Counted from the stretch's first letter, positions 35,231-49,025 are shown. The stretch: DNA of 64,000 bases from Cryptomeria japonica (GCF_030272615.1 NC_081414.1:305695664-305759663); one strand, 5' to 3'. Made by a program: numbers and translations. Notes: generated by a model from the sequence alone, not told the origin.

Positions 35231-36149
35231 CATTCCTATTGCCTCACAAGCTATAGTCTCACACTTGGGAATTCTTATAGCTCAAGCATCTACCTTACAA
35301 CCCATTTCCCTATATAATGCTAAGGCCAATGTCTCAAGATGTTGCCCAACCAAACAATAAATCTCATAGCTGAGCTGACTCATCTTAGAAACTAGAATAA
35401 TTATTTGTAGAATACCTACTAAAACCAAGTAGTGAATCAAGGGTACCTATTAATGAGGGAGTTCCTACTCCTTCTTATAATAATATTTTTTTTATAGCAA
35501 TGCCCCCTAATAGGATCTTCATTGCTGAAGTTCATGTCTAACTATTGTAGGCTACTTGACACCAATTAACATTCAAAGTTGAACTATAGATAATTTTAAG
35601 TAGCAACTAATATATTTTAGAAGGAAGTACTAAATGTAGAAGTACAAAAATCTTCCACCTCTACTAGTTATGAGCTAGTGCCTAACAATGAATATGATTT
35701 TGCAATGGTGTTGGACAATTATGTCTTTCATATGCATGGATAAAATTCTCCATAAGAAGAAGTAAAAAAGGAACAAGCCTATCAATAGTATAATGATAAT
35801 TAGAACCAAAATATAGCTCATTACAACTTAAGGATAAATTAACATAAGGGCCCCTTCACTACTTGTATTCCTCCAAACAACCATCAAGTACCCCCAGATT
35901 CAAATGAAAGCAATAATCTTGGGTTTTCCAAAGGATACACTCCTCCAAACAATAATGAGAAACATGGTGTCATAAAAGGACACGTAAAATATGATGTGGA
36001 AAGAATGGTCCAGTATGTAGTTGATGAGTTCAAGAAGTGGAAGGTACACCTAACCTCAATCTTTAAGTTAATGAAAGTTCTCCAAGTTAGAAGTTTCAGA
36101 TTTTTCAAGTTTGCATAGAACCAAACAAGACAAATGTAATAGATACATA
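35231..36149 (+). other. G1 internal region between gag and RT, no domain readable
   Basis: It should hold the gag end and protease, but stops are frequent and no protease active site was recognised. Confidence 0.4.
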
Positions 36150-36639
36150 GCAACCCCTTAGAGATTCATTTGGGAAATACAAATAAAAAGGTCCAGTATC
36201 CCAAATGGGTACCCTCACCTTTGTCCATAAGAAAGAATGAGATTCCTCTCCTTGTTGACTTTGAGGATTTTGAAAATCATTAATGGCTCTCAAATGATGT
36301 ACTTTCTAGATGGATACTCTAGATATAGCCACTTGATGGTGGAATAAGAATATAGACAAAAAAAATTTTACCACTAAGTAAGGAGTTTTTCTAACAAAAG
36401 AATGCCTTTTGGGTTGATAAATGGGAGAGACACTTTTGAAAGGGCTATGGATGTTTCTTTCAAGGACCTAGTAGGGAAATGTATTATCATTTACATTAAT
36501 GATTTGGGAATGTTCTCAAAGAAAAGGGAGGACCATATGTCTGATTTGAGAAAAGTATTCCAATGGTGTAGAGAGTATGGTATATCATTAAATCCCCAAA
36601 AAATGTATGTTTGGGATAATTGAAGGAAAGCTCCTATAA
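36150..36639 (+). pseudogene. G1 reverse transcriptase, first part
   Basis: Fragments 'WVPSPLSIRKN', 'LLVDFEDFENH', 'LDGYSRYSHLMVE' and the open piece 36402-36623 ('MPFGLINGRDTFERAMD', 'IIIYINDLGMFSK', 'YGISLNPQK') follow gypsy RT order. The catalytic box is YIND where the family has YMDD, so the first Asp is Asn. The domain is cut after 'EGKLL' by a solo LTR and continues at 37819. Confidence 0.8.
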
Positions 36640-37812
36640 TGGTGAAAAATTAGGGTTTCCACCACTAGAAGGGAGAAGACAACTATTTTTTTCTTAGGGA
36701 CCACTACATTAAAAGAGGGGTGAACCCAATAGATCTAGCCTCAAATTAGCAAAGATATGGTTGAGAATTCTTATTAGGTTCACTAGATTGGAAATTTATA
36801 CCCTCTTTTAAGTTGAATTGTAAAAATGCTAAAATTAGGGTAAATGTGCTAAAATTGAAGAGATTATGTGTAAACACAAAGCTACAGTAATTGGATAGAG
36901 CCACAAACCTAGATCTAAGCAATATGTGAGTGTTCGGATCTATTCTCAAAAGGTCATCCTGAATTGTCAAGTATAGAATGCTCATCACTTTGGTCCTCTG
37001 CACTTTTCGTCATCCAAAGGGGATCATGTTTGTTTCTGTGAATAATGACAATCCTGAGAATTGTATCTTTGTACCTATTTCCTACACACAAAAAGAGAGG
37101 GAAAATGGTTGGGAATATGGGTTTTCCTAAGTTAGACCCCGACTTAGGAATTAACCTTGAATGAAATATTAAAAATACTAAAATAAACAATAAAAAGATA
37201 TACCTCAGATCTACAATTGTTGATGATGCTTTTACTTCTTGAATGTAATTGCATATGTTGTATGAAATGGTAGGAACATGAAAAAACCCTAATCACACAC
37301 ACATGCTTGCATATGAATGATGTAATTTTTCTCCACAATGGTTCAATGAAGAATATGCAACCTTGAAGATATTTGAAAAGTCTTCATGATGAATGCCTTG
37401 ACGGATGCACAGATGCTTGATTACTTGGAGATGGAGACTTAAGATTGAAATGAATTGATCAAATGTCTTTATATAGGGGTATCTAGATCATTTACCAATT
37501 AGGCTGACCTCCAACGGTCATGGGGAGCCACAAATTTACTTTCTCACCAGAGAGATAGGACTCATCTTACATTTCAAAATAGGGTCAACTAAGAGGGACT
37601 AGGGCAGTGGGCACTCTAGTCCTTCTCAGTCAGAAACCTTGTTTTAGCCTTAGAGAGAAGGATAGCACTCCAGGAAATCAATTGGTGGGTGTACATGGCA
37701 TCAAATTTGGAGTTAAACCACCGAACTGACCTAGATAGGAAATGAGGAGGGAACACGCTAAAGTAGGGACACAAACACAAGGCATAAATTGGCCCAATGA
37801 TAATTTGCGACA
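36640..37812 (-). mobile_element. Solo LTR inserted in G1 RT
   Basis: On the minus strand it starts TGTCGCAAATTATC and ends TTTTTCACCA. It holds a promoter-like CTATATAAAG (plus 37467-37477) and no genes. RT coding stops after 'KLL' at 36636 and resumes with the same codons at 37819. The hexamer CTCCTA stands on both sides (36631-36636 and 37819-37824), a few bases away from the TG/CA edges, so the exact target-site duplication is unclear. Confidence 0.6.
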
Positions 37813-37818
37813 CTAAAA

Positions 37819-38470
37819 CTCCTAGGGAACATAATTTCAAAAAAGGCAATTTCCATTGAGCCCATGAGAGTATAGAGAATTCTAAAGATCCAACCACCTA
37901 GTAGTAAAAAGGAATTGAAGTCTTACTTTGGTAAAATAAATTTTGGAAGAAAATTCATTATTGATTTTGCTGATATTGTTAAATCCCTTAAAACTATTGT
38001 GAAACAACATGCTAAGATAGAATGGACCAGTGAGGAAAAGAGAGCTTTTGAGGAGATCAAGAAATCCATTTTAAAAGATCTTGTTCTAGTAAGTCATAGT
38101 TATGACCTCCCCATTTGCATCTACTCTTTTGCATCAAAACACAATGTGTTGCTATTCTCACACAAAGAAAAGGACCTAGAGATAAGAGGTCAATTTCCTA
38201 AATTGAGAGCTCCTTTGAAAAATGTAGAGCTTAAGTATCCAACTATGGAGAAGTAGACCTATGCACTTGTTAAAGTAGTAAATAATTTTTGGAACTACAT
38301 TAGAAGTAAAGTGTATGCCATAGTGCCTGACGTAGTTGTTAAAATCCTCCTTATGAAAAACAAGTTGGGGCAGAAAAGATGAAAATCAATAGCTGCTTTA
38401 CTATAATATGACATTGAAATTCAGCCCATTCGATTGGTAAGAGGACAAGCCTTAAAAAATAGTCTATGGT
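37819..38470 (+). pseudogene. G1 RT connection and RNase H
   Basis: After the solo LTR the frame gives 'ISIEPMRV', 'RILKIQPPSSKKELKSYFGK', 'INFGRKFIIDFADIVKSL', 'EWTSEEKRAFEEIK', then RNase H-like 'YSFASKHNVLLFS', 'ELKYPTMEK' and 'YDIEIQPIRLVRGQ'. The first RNase H Asp (usually 'ASD' or 'TDAS') is replaced in 'FASKH'. Stops are present at 38254-38256 and later. It is inactive. Confidence 0.75.
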
Positions 38471-38769
38471 AGATGTTGAGCCTGGTCTAACTTCTTGTCA
38501 ATACAACATAGGCAAAGTGTCACCTAATGAGTGGTATAGTGAAATTTTTTATTAACTAGTGCATCAATGATGTTCACATCACCTAAATTTAGTTTAGAGA
38601 AGATCTTGAGATGGAAAAACAAAAGATTCATGTTGAATGGGCCCTTATATATAATAAAAACCATGAAGGGGTATACCTCCATTGCATGAGAAAATAGGAA
38701 GTTGCCCAAATTTAAACATATTTTCATGTAAAGTTTTGAATGTGGCATGGTTCTAGATCAATGATAGCT

Positions 38770-39770
38770 CACAAGATCTTTAGAGTTGGATACTATTTGC
38801 CCACACTATTCCATGATACAAACCAATGCATTAAAGGTTGCCGCATTTTCTAAATTGCAGTCACCGAGGAGAGACATCCTAGTATGTCATTGTAGCTACT
38901 AATTGAGGTGCGGGGCCTAAATTTCATTGGTATGATCAATCCTCCTCCTTCATTAGATCATAGGTTTGTTCTAACAAACCCTACTTACAGTACAAGGTGG
39001 ATGGAAGCCCAAGGTTTTAAGAAATGTACCTTAGACATGGTGATTTAATTTCTTGAAGAGAGCATTTTAACTAGATTTAGTACCCTATTTGTACTAGTGT
39101 GTGATAATGGCCCTACCTTTGCATCCTTAAAACTATCCAATTGGGATTTTGACCATAGGTTTATACCAAATTTTTCATCAAATTATATTCCCTAGGAGGA
39201 CAAAGTGGTGAATTCCACTAGCAAAAACTTGCTAACAGTAATTAAGAAGCTCTTAGATAAGAAAACCAAAGAGTGGAATTCCAAACTCAAGTTTTCCTTA
39301 TGGTCAAATAGGACTTGCACAAAGAGTTCCCCAAGAAATTCTCCCTACCACTTGGTATACAGATTGGGCCCCATTTTCCCCATGAATTTAAGAATACCAA
39401 ACTACAATTTATGCATGACTATTTAGGTATCAATGAAAAAGTAGATTCTCGATTACATCAACTTCTATTGTTAGAGAAAAAATGTAACCATCCTATCAAT
39501 AATTTTGCAAAACACCAAGGAGTGGTCAAATGTTGGTTTGACAAGCGAGCACAAGTCAACGAATTCCGCATTTCTGACTTAATCCTCTATTGGTACAGAG
39601 GTCATGAAAAACGAAAACAATGTAAATTTGATAAAATTTGGTTAGGACCATTCCAAATTGTAGAAATTGTAAGGGACAATGTCGTCCTCTTGAAGACTTT
39701 TAGTGGCAAGCATTTTTGTCAGCTATTAGTGAAAAATGCTATAAACATTATTTCCAAATATAAAGAGTAA
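38770..39770 (+). pseudogene. G1 integrase
   Basis: Readable blocks in order: 'KIFRVGYYLPTLFHDTNQ', 'RGLNFIGMINPPPS', 'TRWMEAQGFKK', 'LVCDNGPTFASLKL', 'NSTSKNLLTVIKKLLDKK', 'KLKFSLWSNRT', and in another frame 'CWFDKRAQVNEFRISDLIL' and 'CKFDKIWLGPFQIVEIV'. In the family the core is D, D, E; here the first Asp is Asn ('GLNFIG'), the second is kept ('CDNGP'), and the Glu position reads Asn ('VVNSTSKN'). Several stops and at least one frameshift are present. Confidence 0.8.
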
Positions 39771-40499
39771 GAATTTTAACAAATTTATATAAATGTTATA
39801 AATTATGTAAGTTTTCCTTGTAAATTTTCATTTAAATATGCAAATTTATGCAAAGCCGGTTCCAAATTTTGCTCAAAATAGACAAAAATTTGATAAGTAT
39901 ATTCATTTAAAATAGACAAAATACTTTACAATATAGTATCTTGCTCTTTGTCCTATACATGCAAAATTCAAAAAAGTGTCGTTGTCTTTAGAGGAAAGAT
40001 ATTACAAAGCGAGTTGGGGAAAGAGAGAGGGGAACAAGAAAGAGTGGACAAAGTTAATTATCATCCCCTACATTCATTGTTGTTTCATCTTTCGGTAGGG
40101 CCTTTGTCATCAAGATTCAGCAATTCATACCAAGAAACACAATAAATGGCTTCCACCCCATTATCTTTTGTAGAAATGCACAAGCTGGATAAAACCTCTC
40201 AAGGTTTGTTCCACGATGGTAGTCTTGAAATTTGAGTGAAACGGGAGCCACGACACCACCTCATCTTTTTCTAAAAAGGCCCTTAGTTTTATTGTACTAG
40301 GAATCTCTAGGCCAGGTTCAGCGACTTCCATAATCTAATCTCCTTGAGGTCGCTCATGTAGTCGTCTCCACAGAGTACCTGGGTAAGTTTGACAGTTTGT
40401 GGCTTTGGCCTATTTAAATCAAGTAGAGATACAACAAACTAGGACACTATGTCAATATTGACACGACCTATCCTTAGCTGTGAGAAAATCCTCTCCTAC
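39771..40499 (+). other. G1 region between integrase and 3' LTR
   Basis: About 370 AT-rich bases, then from the ATG at 40146 ('MASTPLSFVEMHKLDKTSQG') a coding-like reading with stops mostly where Trp or Gln would fit. Some gypsy lineages carry an extra ORF after pol; this could be a relic of one, or simple chance. No family was recognised. Confidence 0.3.
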
Positions 40500-42389
40500 A
40501 CCCACTTGATGGCAGAAATAACCAAGTCATGCTTCATATCAGTCATACGCTCTAGACGAAGGTCTAAAACAAGGCCTAGAAAAGGTAGTTGATTTTTGTC
40601 AATCAATGGTGCATCCCCCGTAGGTGTATAAGCACTCCCTAAACCTGTGCTATCTCAAAAAGTGGCACACAACAATTACAAAATAAAGGTTCATGCCGTT
40701 GGACACAGAGCTACCATGTGGCATATTTTCACTCCTTTTGGAGAGGCCGATGATTTACAGTATTGGGAGGGTGTGCAATGCTCACATGTGGCCACCTCCC
40801 GGGTGATGCCCAGTCTAACTGCCAAACCTGACAACCTTGTCTGACCTTGAGCTAAAATTCATTTTTAATGTGATTAAAAGAAAATTTCTAAGGCTTGATC
40901 CAACTCGATATGTGACCCTACGGTGTGTGAACCATTTAGCCATGAATAATCAAAGCCCACTAAAGCCATGTGCACCTGGAGTTTGCTGAAAGCACTTCAA
41001 AGGACTACGGTGGTCCCCCTGACACCGTGAAGCATTTCAAAATTCAATCTTTGTCTTCAATGTACCTCTGAGCGACTGAAATCCATTACAGAAAGTCCAA
41101 AGTTCATAATGAAAGAAAGGCATTTAATTTTTATTACCAATGATTGTTTAAAAATGAGAAAGTTGTTTATGATTCTAATTATCAAAATCCCTTATTTGGA
41201 GAGAGCTGGGATTCTATAGCCACGGAGAGATCCAGAGCAAGATGATATAAGAAGAAGATACAATCCCACACCGACAATGCACAGACACAAAATCAAAGGA
41301 GAACCAACCATTTTACAGTCCGATTAGTTGAAGGGCAATAAATAGGAAAATCAAAATCATGTCTAAAAGCTTAAGGATCATTGTGAAAAACTAAAGATCC
41401 CTCCAAATTAGATCATGAGAATATCATAACAACATCCCACTCCCTCATTCAGTTGGGACAAGCCAATCATGCGAGAGGGTGCATTTCAGCATTCAAAGAT
41501 TCTGTTTCTCTCCAAACAGCGTAATTGTTTCCTGGTAAAAATAGGTTATTGTAATTACTTTGTTTGTCCTCTTATATGAATCGTTGGTGTTGAGCTTAGC
41601 TCCCACCTAGACATTTTTCTAGGTTTTGCTGGCCTTGCCTTTAAAAGGCAAGAGTTTTGTCTTCTCTTTTTTCCTTTTTTTTCTTTTTGGACTTGAGATA
41701 GTGAAAAGCACGTACTGAACCAACAGAAGTGAACTTTGCCGAAGTTACTATGGTTCATTCCATTATTATGGTTCTCATCCCGGTTTAGGAAGTAGTTTCG
41801 GGCATTGATAAATAGATGTTTATGTATTTGATTGCAGAATCAATTCATATTTGTTTCATTTTCCGCAAAGTAAATGTGCACGCAAATTCAAATTCAATTT
41901 TATTGTGCTTATAGTTCAATTGAAAGAAGTCTCTGGTTTAAATGATCTTTCATTATGAAAATCTATTGAGTATTTCCATAGAATCTTGCATCATTTAGTG
42001 AAAGCGAAAGTGGGATTTTGGGGATTTGAATACATGAGCATTTAATTTGTCTTTGGGTTAGTTTTTTAGGATAGTTTTGTTAGCCTTTCTCTCTTCTTTA
42101 TTTCTAATTCTGATCTTTTGCCTTCTATTTTAAAATCTATGTCAAGTAAAGCATAGTTGCAAATCTGATTTGTAGAATCATTTAGAAATGCTCTTGCACG
42201 CTGATGAAAATCTATTTCTCTTTGGAAGAATTCCAGTGCCCCCATATTACCTTTGACGCATCAAAAACCATTGAGTTATCTAACACTATCATGACCTCAC
42301 CTTCTTGAATGTATCTTAATTAATAAGATTCATTTTCCTTTGAATTTATTCATATCTAAGTTGGCAAGTGCTGAAATGATCCGTCAACA
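40500..42389 (+). repeat. G1 3' LTR (left edge approximate)
   Basis: Aligns with 13440-13996 plus 32929-34397. The left edge is set by where similarity to 13.4 kb fades. No convincing polypurine tract is visible. Confidence 0.6.
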
Positions 42390-42950
42390 AGATAAGCCAT
42401 TTTGGGAATGTGCATGTTAATCAATCAGCCATATCAATTTTTTTGGGGGGGTCCCGTTACTACATTATTTACTTAGAGGTGATTAATTATAGGTGATTAA
42501 TTATGGTCATTTCTCTTCTTACTAACTTAGTCATATCTAGCCACCATTACAACCCAAAATTAATTTGATTCCTAACATTTATGTGACTTAATGTTTCTAA
42601 TCATTTTCCTTGTCACCTTCATAAGAGACACACCAATTTCACTTTACCTATAAGTGTGGATGAAAATTATGATTGTAGGCCCATATCCTACTTAACCATT
42701 GTTGAGCTAGTTAATGGCACAACTCTTAACACTAAACATGTTAACAACAATCTCAAATTTTCACAATCATTAGATATTTTGAAAATCATTAGAATCTATT
42801 GATTGATTCTTGATTATGTGAGTACAACTGAGATTTTAGTTTTGTAGCAGTAGATCTTGACCAAAGGCTGGTTTTTAAAATTGGTTCACCTCATTCAACA
42901 CATCAAGCCCAACTTTGGCATGTCTCTAAAAACCTTGATAGACACTTTGT
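42390..42950. other. Spacer with short direct repeat, no gene seen
   Basis: Contains a G-rich run near 42443 and the direct repeat AGGTGATTAATTAT twice at 42476-42503. A phrase related to the dispersed family (GGCACAACTCTTAACAC) lies near 42716. Confidence 0.5.
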
Positions 42951-42954
42951 TGGT

Positions 42955-43520
<566 letters not shown>

Positions 43521-43582
43521 ATATTCAACATTGTATGCACAACATGAATTCTCAAACACTAAAGTTCATGTATACGAAAGAC

Positions 43583-43794
43583 TATATATACACATAGATA
43601 AATAGATATAATATTTTGCATACATAATCTTTAATGTTTGAGATTTCATCTTATTTATGCAATATTGGATGTTTGTGTAGATTCCTTCCACTAATTCTTC
43701 CTCATTTTGTTGCATCGTCTTAAGCCAATGCTATTATTTGCATCAGCTCATCTCCTTAAACTTTCTTTTGTAACTTTTGGATAAGACTCAAATG

Positions 43795-43864
<70 letters not shown>

Positions 43865-44050
43865 CATATGTATTCATATCTACCTATCTTTCTCATTATC
43901 TCTGTATTGTTCTATAAATCTCTATCTATATAAATAAATAGATAGATGGACAAGTAGATATAATATTTTACATACATGATCTATCATGTTTGAACTTTCA
44001 TCTTGTGCATGCAATATTGGATGTTTGTTTACATGCCAATTAATTTGTGC
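43583..44050 (+). repeat. Local duplication around a CTAT microsatellite
   Basis: The block 'GATATAATATTTTGCATACAT' (split into GATATAATATTTT and CATACAT) followed by 'GCAATATTGGATGTTTG' occurs near 43605-43675 and again near 43957-44028. CTAT repeats fill 43795-43863 between them. Confidence 0.75.
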
Positions 44051-45950
44051 TTAGTTGATTGCATTTTCTTAAACTAAGGTTAGTTGTTTTCATTGTTCCA
44101 TATTCTTCAACTAATAATTCTTAGCTTTGGGATAAGACATACCCACCCGCTCAAATTTGTTGACAACATTTCCCTATCATTTATGTTATGTTCAATGTCT
44201 TGCATGTTCTATTAGTCTAATAATACCTACTATATAATTTATGTGGGATTATATAGAAAATAGTAACCATAATGTGTTATTATTTTTTAAACCAATTAAT
44301 TAAGAAGAGAAAACTAAAATATCCTTGTACATAATGGTATGGTCAACATAGTTTTTAACTTGAATATCTAAAAAAGTGACTTGTATGAACCTTGCCCAAA
44401 TATGTATAATCTAGTCCTTTGGGACAAAGAAAGTGAATGAAAAGGAGTAATGGAAAATTTTCACATTTTGTAGCTTAATCTTTATTGGATATCTATTATT
44501 ACTGAAAATAGTAACAATATTGAGGCAATATTCTTGAATCTAGTGCATTTATAAAGAAAATACACACAACCTTCTAGTGTTTTAGTAAATATCAAGGTGT
44601 GGCAAAGAATTTAATTTATGAACCTTTCTTAAATATTTCTATATTTCTAATTTAGTCCTTCTTTGAGACAAATAAAAAAAATAGAAATAAGTGAATGAAA
44701 TTTTTTTACATTGTAGACTAGTCTTTTAAGGATATCTAATATTATAGGAAAAAGTGGATTGAGGTTCTAAACCTTAACTAAATATGAGTTTCAATTGCCA
44801 ATTAATAAGTATTTCTTCAAACATTATTTCAATGACTAAATGCTATGGATTTTGAACCATGAAACTAAATTATTGATATAGCTTTCAAATTTTTCTATCC
44901 TACTCTTATGATTTATTGTCATTTAGATGACTAAAAATTCATCTTTTCTCATGATTTTAACTTTAATTAGGGTTAGTGTTGGTCATTCAACTAGCCACTC
45001 TATTAGATAGATTCCTTGAAGTGTCTCAAGGTATGGGATCTAGATGTTAATTTTGGGAATATATAATTATCTAATAAGTTTTGTATTATACATTCTTATT
45101 ATCAAAATCTATCTCATGAGTTAAGAAGAACACTAAAATAACTAACATCCTATCACTCATAAGAATAAAAGAACTAATGGATCTACATAAATTAGATATC
45201 TCCCTTCTTTTATAGCCTTTTGTTATTTTTGGTCTTTTCTCATTTAGAGTGATGTATCCCTTCAAATATCTCCTTATTGAATCTAATTCTACACTTTATT
45301 TTTACATCTCTTGACACAATCAAAATCTAGAAACAGATTGATAACTAACTAATAGATTGTGGAAATTTGATTAAATTAAATTAGATATTATTTATTTAAT
45401 TATTAAATGAAAATTTTTGTTGATGGTCCCCATGTATGTGCACATGGTAGTATTGAATCTTACAAATGAGCTTCAATGGTTGATATTTGATTATAAAATA
45501 AATATCAAAAGAAAAATAAATAATGATTTTTAAAGATAAATGAAAAGAGAAAACAAAGTGATTTGAGAAAAAAGATGAAAGAGGAAAACAATGAAAAGTC
45601 AATTCTTTTGGTTGATTTAGGTAATTTTTGCTAAAGATATAAATGCTTGGCCAGTAGTATACAATTATTCAAAAATAATGCAAATTTTCTGCCAATATTC
45701 ACACATGTACTTAGTAGACCTATGTATGCTTGTGGGAAAACTACAATTTTATTTAGTCATGATAACTTGTTTTCTTAGTCATGAAAAGAGATTTAATAAC
45801 CTCAATCACAAAAAAAATGGGTATAATTTATGTCCATGGCTCTCTTTTTCAATTCTAGAAGAATTCTTAATATGAAATTATTTTCTAAATTTTTTTTAAT
45901 ATTAATTGAGAATTTTTTGATTCTTGAGTAGATTCAATTATTTTAGAGTT
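44051..45950. other. AT-rich spacer, no gene seen
   Basis: Short chance open frames only; no domain or repeat family recognised. Confidence 0.6.
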
Positions 45951-45989
45951 CTCAAGAGAATTATAAGACAAAGTTTCCATTTGTTGTTT

Positions 45990-46650
45990 CCCTTAAAAAA
46001 AATCTCTAATCCTATTTTTCTATGTTTCCTTGAGTTCCACTTAGTTTTGCTCATACCCTCTTAGATTTCATCATTTGCATGCCCTTAGATAATCTCAATT
46101 TTAATTCCATGATTATTATGCCCATTGATAACTAATCATAAATATCTCCTCTTTCCCTAAAAACCTTGTCCAATATCTATTTAATCATGTTCATATACTT
46201 TGATGATGGTTCACATGGTAGTTGCATTGAATTTATATCCTTTAACCTGAGCTCATACGCTCCTATTATTTCATTTTCACATTCATCGAAGATTAGTCCT
46301 CTTAGACTAATGATTAAGTGGTCTTGAAACTTGGACGTGTTAGTTTCATATTATGATCCCATTTTTGGTATTGTGTTTTATTTCATACATCTCAACATGT
46401 CTCACAAACTACTAGAAGAAGTCCCATCCAATTTCTTGCTATTTTTTAAATGAAGTGTGTTCAATTCCCTTTGCACTAGGTAGCATGTTGATACTCCATG
46501 TTGGCATTTGTACCTCACTAAGGCCTACCTTACCCAAAACACATAATATGATGCCTCTAATTATATCCACATTTTATAATAGTATGGTGAAAAAGGATGA
46601 AAATATGGTTGAGTGGGTTGTGTGCTCACCAATTGCATTTGCATGAAATT
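45990..46650 (+). repeat. Second copy of dispersed non-coding repeat family
   Basis: Runs parallel to about 11390-11770 in the same order and orientation, strongly diverged. No coding content was recognised. A promoter or LTR role cannot be shown. Confidence 0.45.
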
Positions 46651-49025
46651 TTATCAAGACATTTCAATAAATCCATTTTTTCATATCATCCAATCGTAGT
46701 CTTAAATTAGAGCATAAATCATTGAGACAATTTATCAGACAATTCATGCACCATCAATGCTTTTGAATTTTTGCATGCTTGAAACAACTTGTCTTTAAAG
46801 AAATCCTATCAAAGAGCCATGAACATGTTTCAATACTTCATACATGATAATTCAATAGAATTTAATCTTTAATTTTATCTATCAAGAGGGATCTAGAAAG
46901 GATTGTGAAATGTTGCTTCCAATATGCCATGTACATTTTCTTGGAATTTTATAAATCCATTTGATTATTTCATTTTGTGTACATCCTACAAATATTGTGT
47001 TTTATGAGATGACATCTATTTAAGGACTAAATTTATTTCTTATTCTTTTCATAGTTTTTAAAAACCTTTCAACCTTTTGATATAGATTTCATCATTTCCA
47101 ATGGCTCTAAGTTGTAGTTTTGAAAGTAGTAAGGCTAATTTTTAACAGTTACTTTCTCTTTAATTATATTAGAAAGATATTATTTTAAAATATTCTTTTG
47201 AATTGTGAAATGGAAATTAGATATTGACATAACACTAAAATTTGTGTTAAGTGTAAAAAACATTAAAAGGTTTTCTTTATAATAGTTATGAAAGGTATAT
47301 TGGACTTTGATAAGGTTTTCAAAATCTTATTGAAAAGAAAAGTAGGTTTCAAAACATATGAAAATGAAGAAAACACTACAAAGAAAAATACCTAGAAAAA
47401 TTTAAGATGGTTCTAAGAGGGAATCAAAATTCATTAACAAGTTTTGAACCTTAAATAAAAATTTGATAACAATTATTTAGATTTATATAAACTCTAAAAT
47501 AATTTTGGAAAGGAATTAGAAAGTTCCAAGTAATGATAAGTTTTTGAAAAAAAAATCATATACTGATGTGATTAGGAAAATCTTGTCGAGTTCTAATATC
47601 AATTATAGATCCACCTTAGAATGTCAATGTACATGGAAATTATCATTTTTTCTTGAAAGGGGGAAATTTAAAGGTTTGGACCCTTCATTAAAATTAAAAT
47701 TGATTCATGATTATAAAAATAATTTGATTGGATGTCAAAAATACCATAAAATTTTTGTCTTGTTACTCAAACTCTTTGTAATAATCACAATCTCTACAAA
47801 AATTCTAGATATAGAAAATTCGTAAATAAGTTAAGCAATTAATCAAACCTATAAACATAAAGTTAATTTGAATATTTATCATACATAAACATGAATTTGA
47901 ACTAATTGCCATTCTTAATTGTGAACATTAATTATGAAAAATATCTTTAAATAAACTATAATTATTCTTACTAGTTTCGTGTCTAAGTAAAAATTATATA
48001 TCATTAATCATAAGTTAGCTATAAGTAATTCAAGATGAATACGATCCTTCCTATATGCACTTATTAAGAAAACTATTTATGTTATAGGTCTATGAATATA
48101 ATTCTTTCCTCTTTTAAATTCTCTAACTATAAGGTTTCATCTAGTAGCTCAATTATATTTTACTTTTAGATGGATAATCTAAGAAATGACTAGGTCAATG
48201 TTTTTTCTTTTACATTATTTGTTCTGTGAAATCTAGTTAGTTTGCATTTATCATCTAGTCTAGGGTTAGTTCATATTATTTTGGGGAGACTTAAATTTAT
48301 CTATGTAAGATCTTTTCAATTTGTAGGCAAGAAATTATAAAATTTCTAGGTTGAAAATTAGTGTGAATGTGTGATCCCAAAATATTATATATATTATTTC
48401 TTATTTCTAAAATATCTTGATTTTTTCTTTGTTATAAAAATATAATGTTTTAAGAATTTAGAGGTTCCATTTAAATAATTTTAATTGAAGAGGGTTGGAT
48501 CAAACTCCATTGAATATAACCAATCTAGTCTTAAATGATACTTGAAAAAAACTACTTTTGGTTTACCCTTTGGGGATTAAATGGATTCATTTATAAGTTA
48601 ATTTTTTTAAGTATGTAGGAGTTGTTATATATATTTTTAATTTCATGTGAATGGCACCAAACATTAAGATCTTTGCTTCACAAAAAAAATCAAAAAAAAT
48701 TGTTTCCTAGATATTGATGTCCTCATTCCAACAAAAAAAAAGAAGAATTTAATTCAAATACATTCCAAAAAATTGATGTGATACAACATACACCTCTATC
48801 CAAATTATAATTACTTTGACTTGGAAAATTAATTACAAAATATTGCAACAAAAAAAAATGAAAAAATATCCATGAGCTAGATATTTATGCAACAAACATA
48901 TAGTTTAAAAATTATAATTTTATCCTTTCTATATAAAAGTTATACATTACAATATAAACATCACTTTTAAAAAATGTTTTTTTCTATTATAAAAAAAGTC
49001 ATCGAATGTTATGTAAAAATTTAAC
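46651..49025. other. AT-rich spacer, no gene seen
   Basis: Very AT-rich with many A or T runs. A 93-codon open frame at 47544-47825 has no recognisable features and is probably chance. Confidence 0.6.

Larger units (their letters stand above)
13440..42389 (+). mobile_element. Ty3/gypsy element G1 (Tat-like), host of nested insertions
   Basis: Matching terminal regions (13440-13996 joined to 32929-34397, versus about 40500-42389) enclose gag, RT, RNase H and integrase relics in gypsy order on the plus strand. The 5' LTR is split by element N1. Without insertions the element would be about 9-10 kb with LTRs near 2 kb. The LTR left edge is approximate, since neither a polypurine tract nor a primer site is clear. 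All domains are broken. Assignment to the Tat side of gypsy rests on motif style such as 'REYGISLNPQK' and 'FGKINFGRKFI', and is inference. Confidence 0.7.

Noticed and set aside
13440-42389. Tandem array of two gypsy elements sharing an LTR
   Set aside because: The 13.4-14.0 kb segment could be read as the 3' interior of a first element, but a single element with about 2-kb LTRs interrupted by N1 explains the same matches with fewer events.
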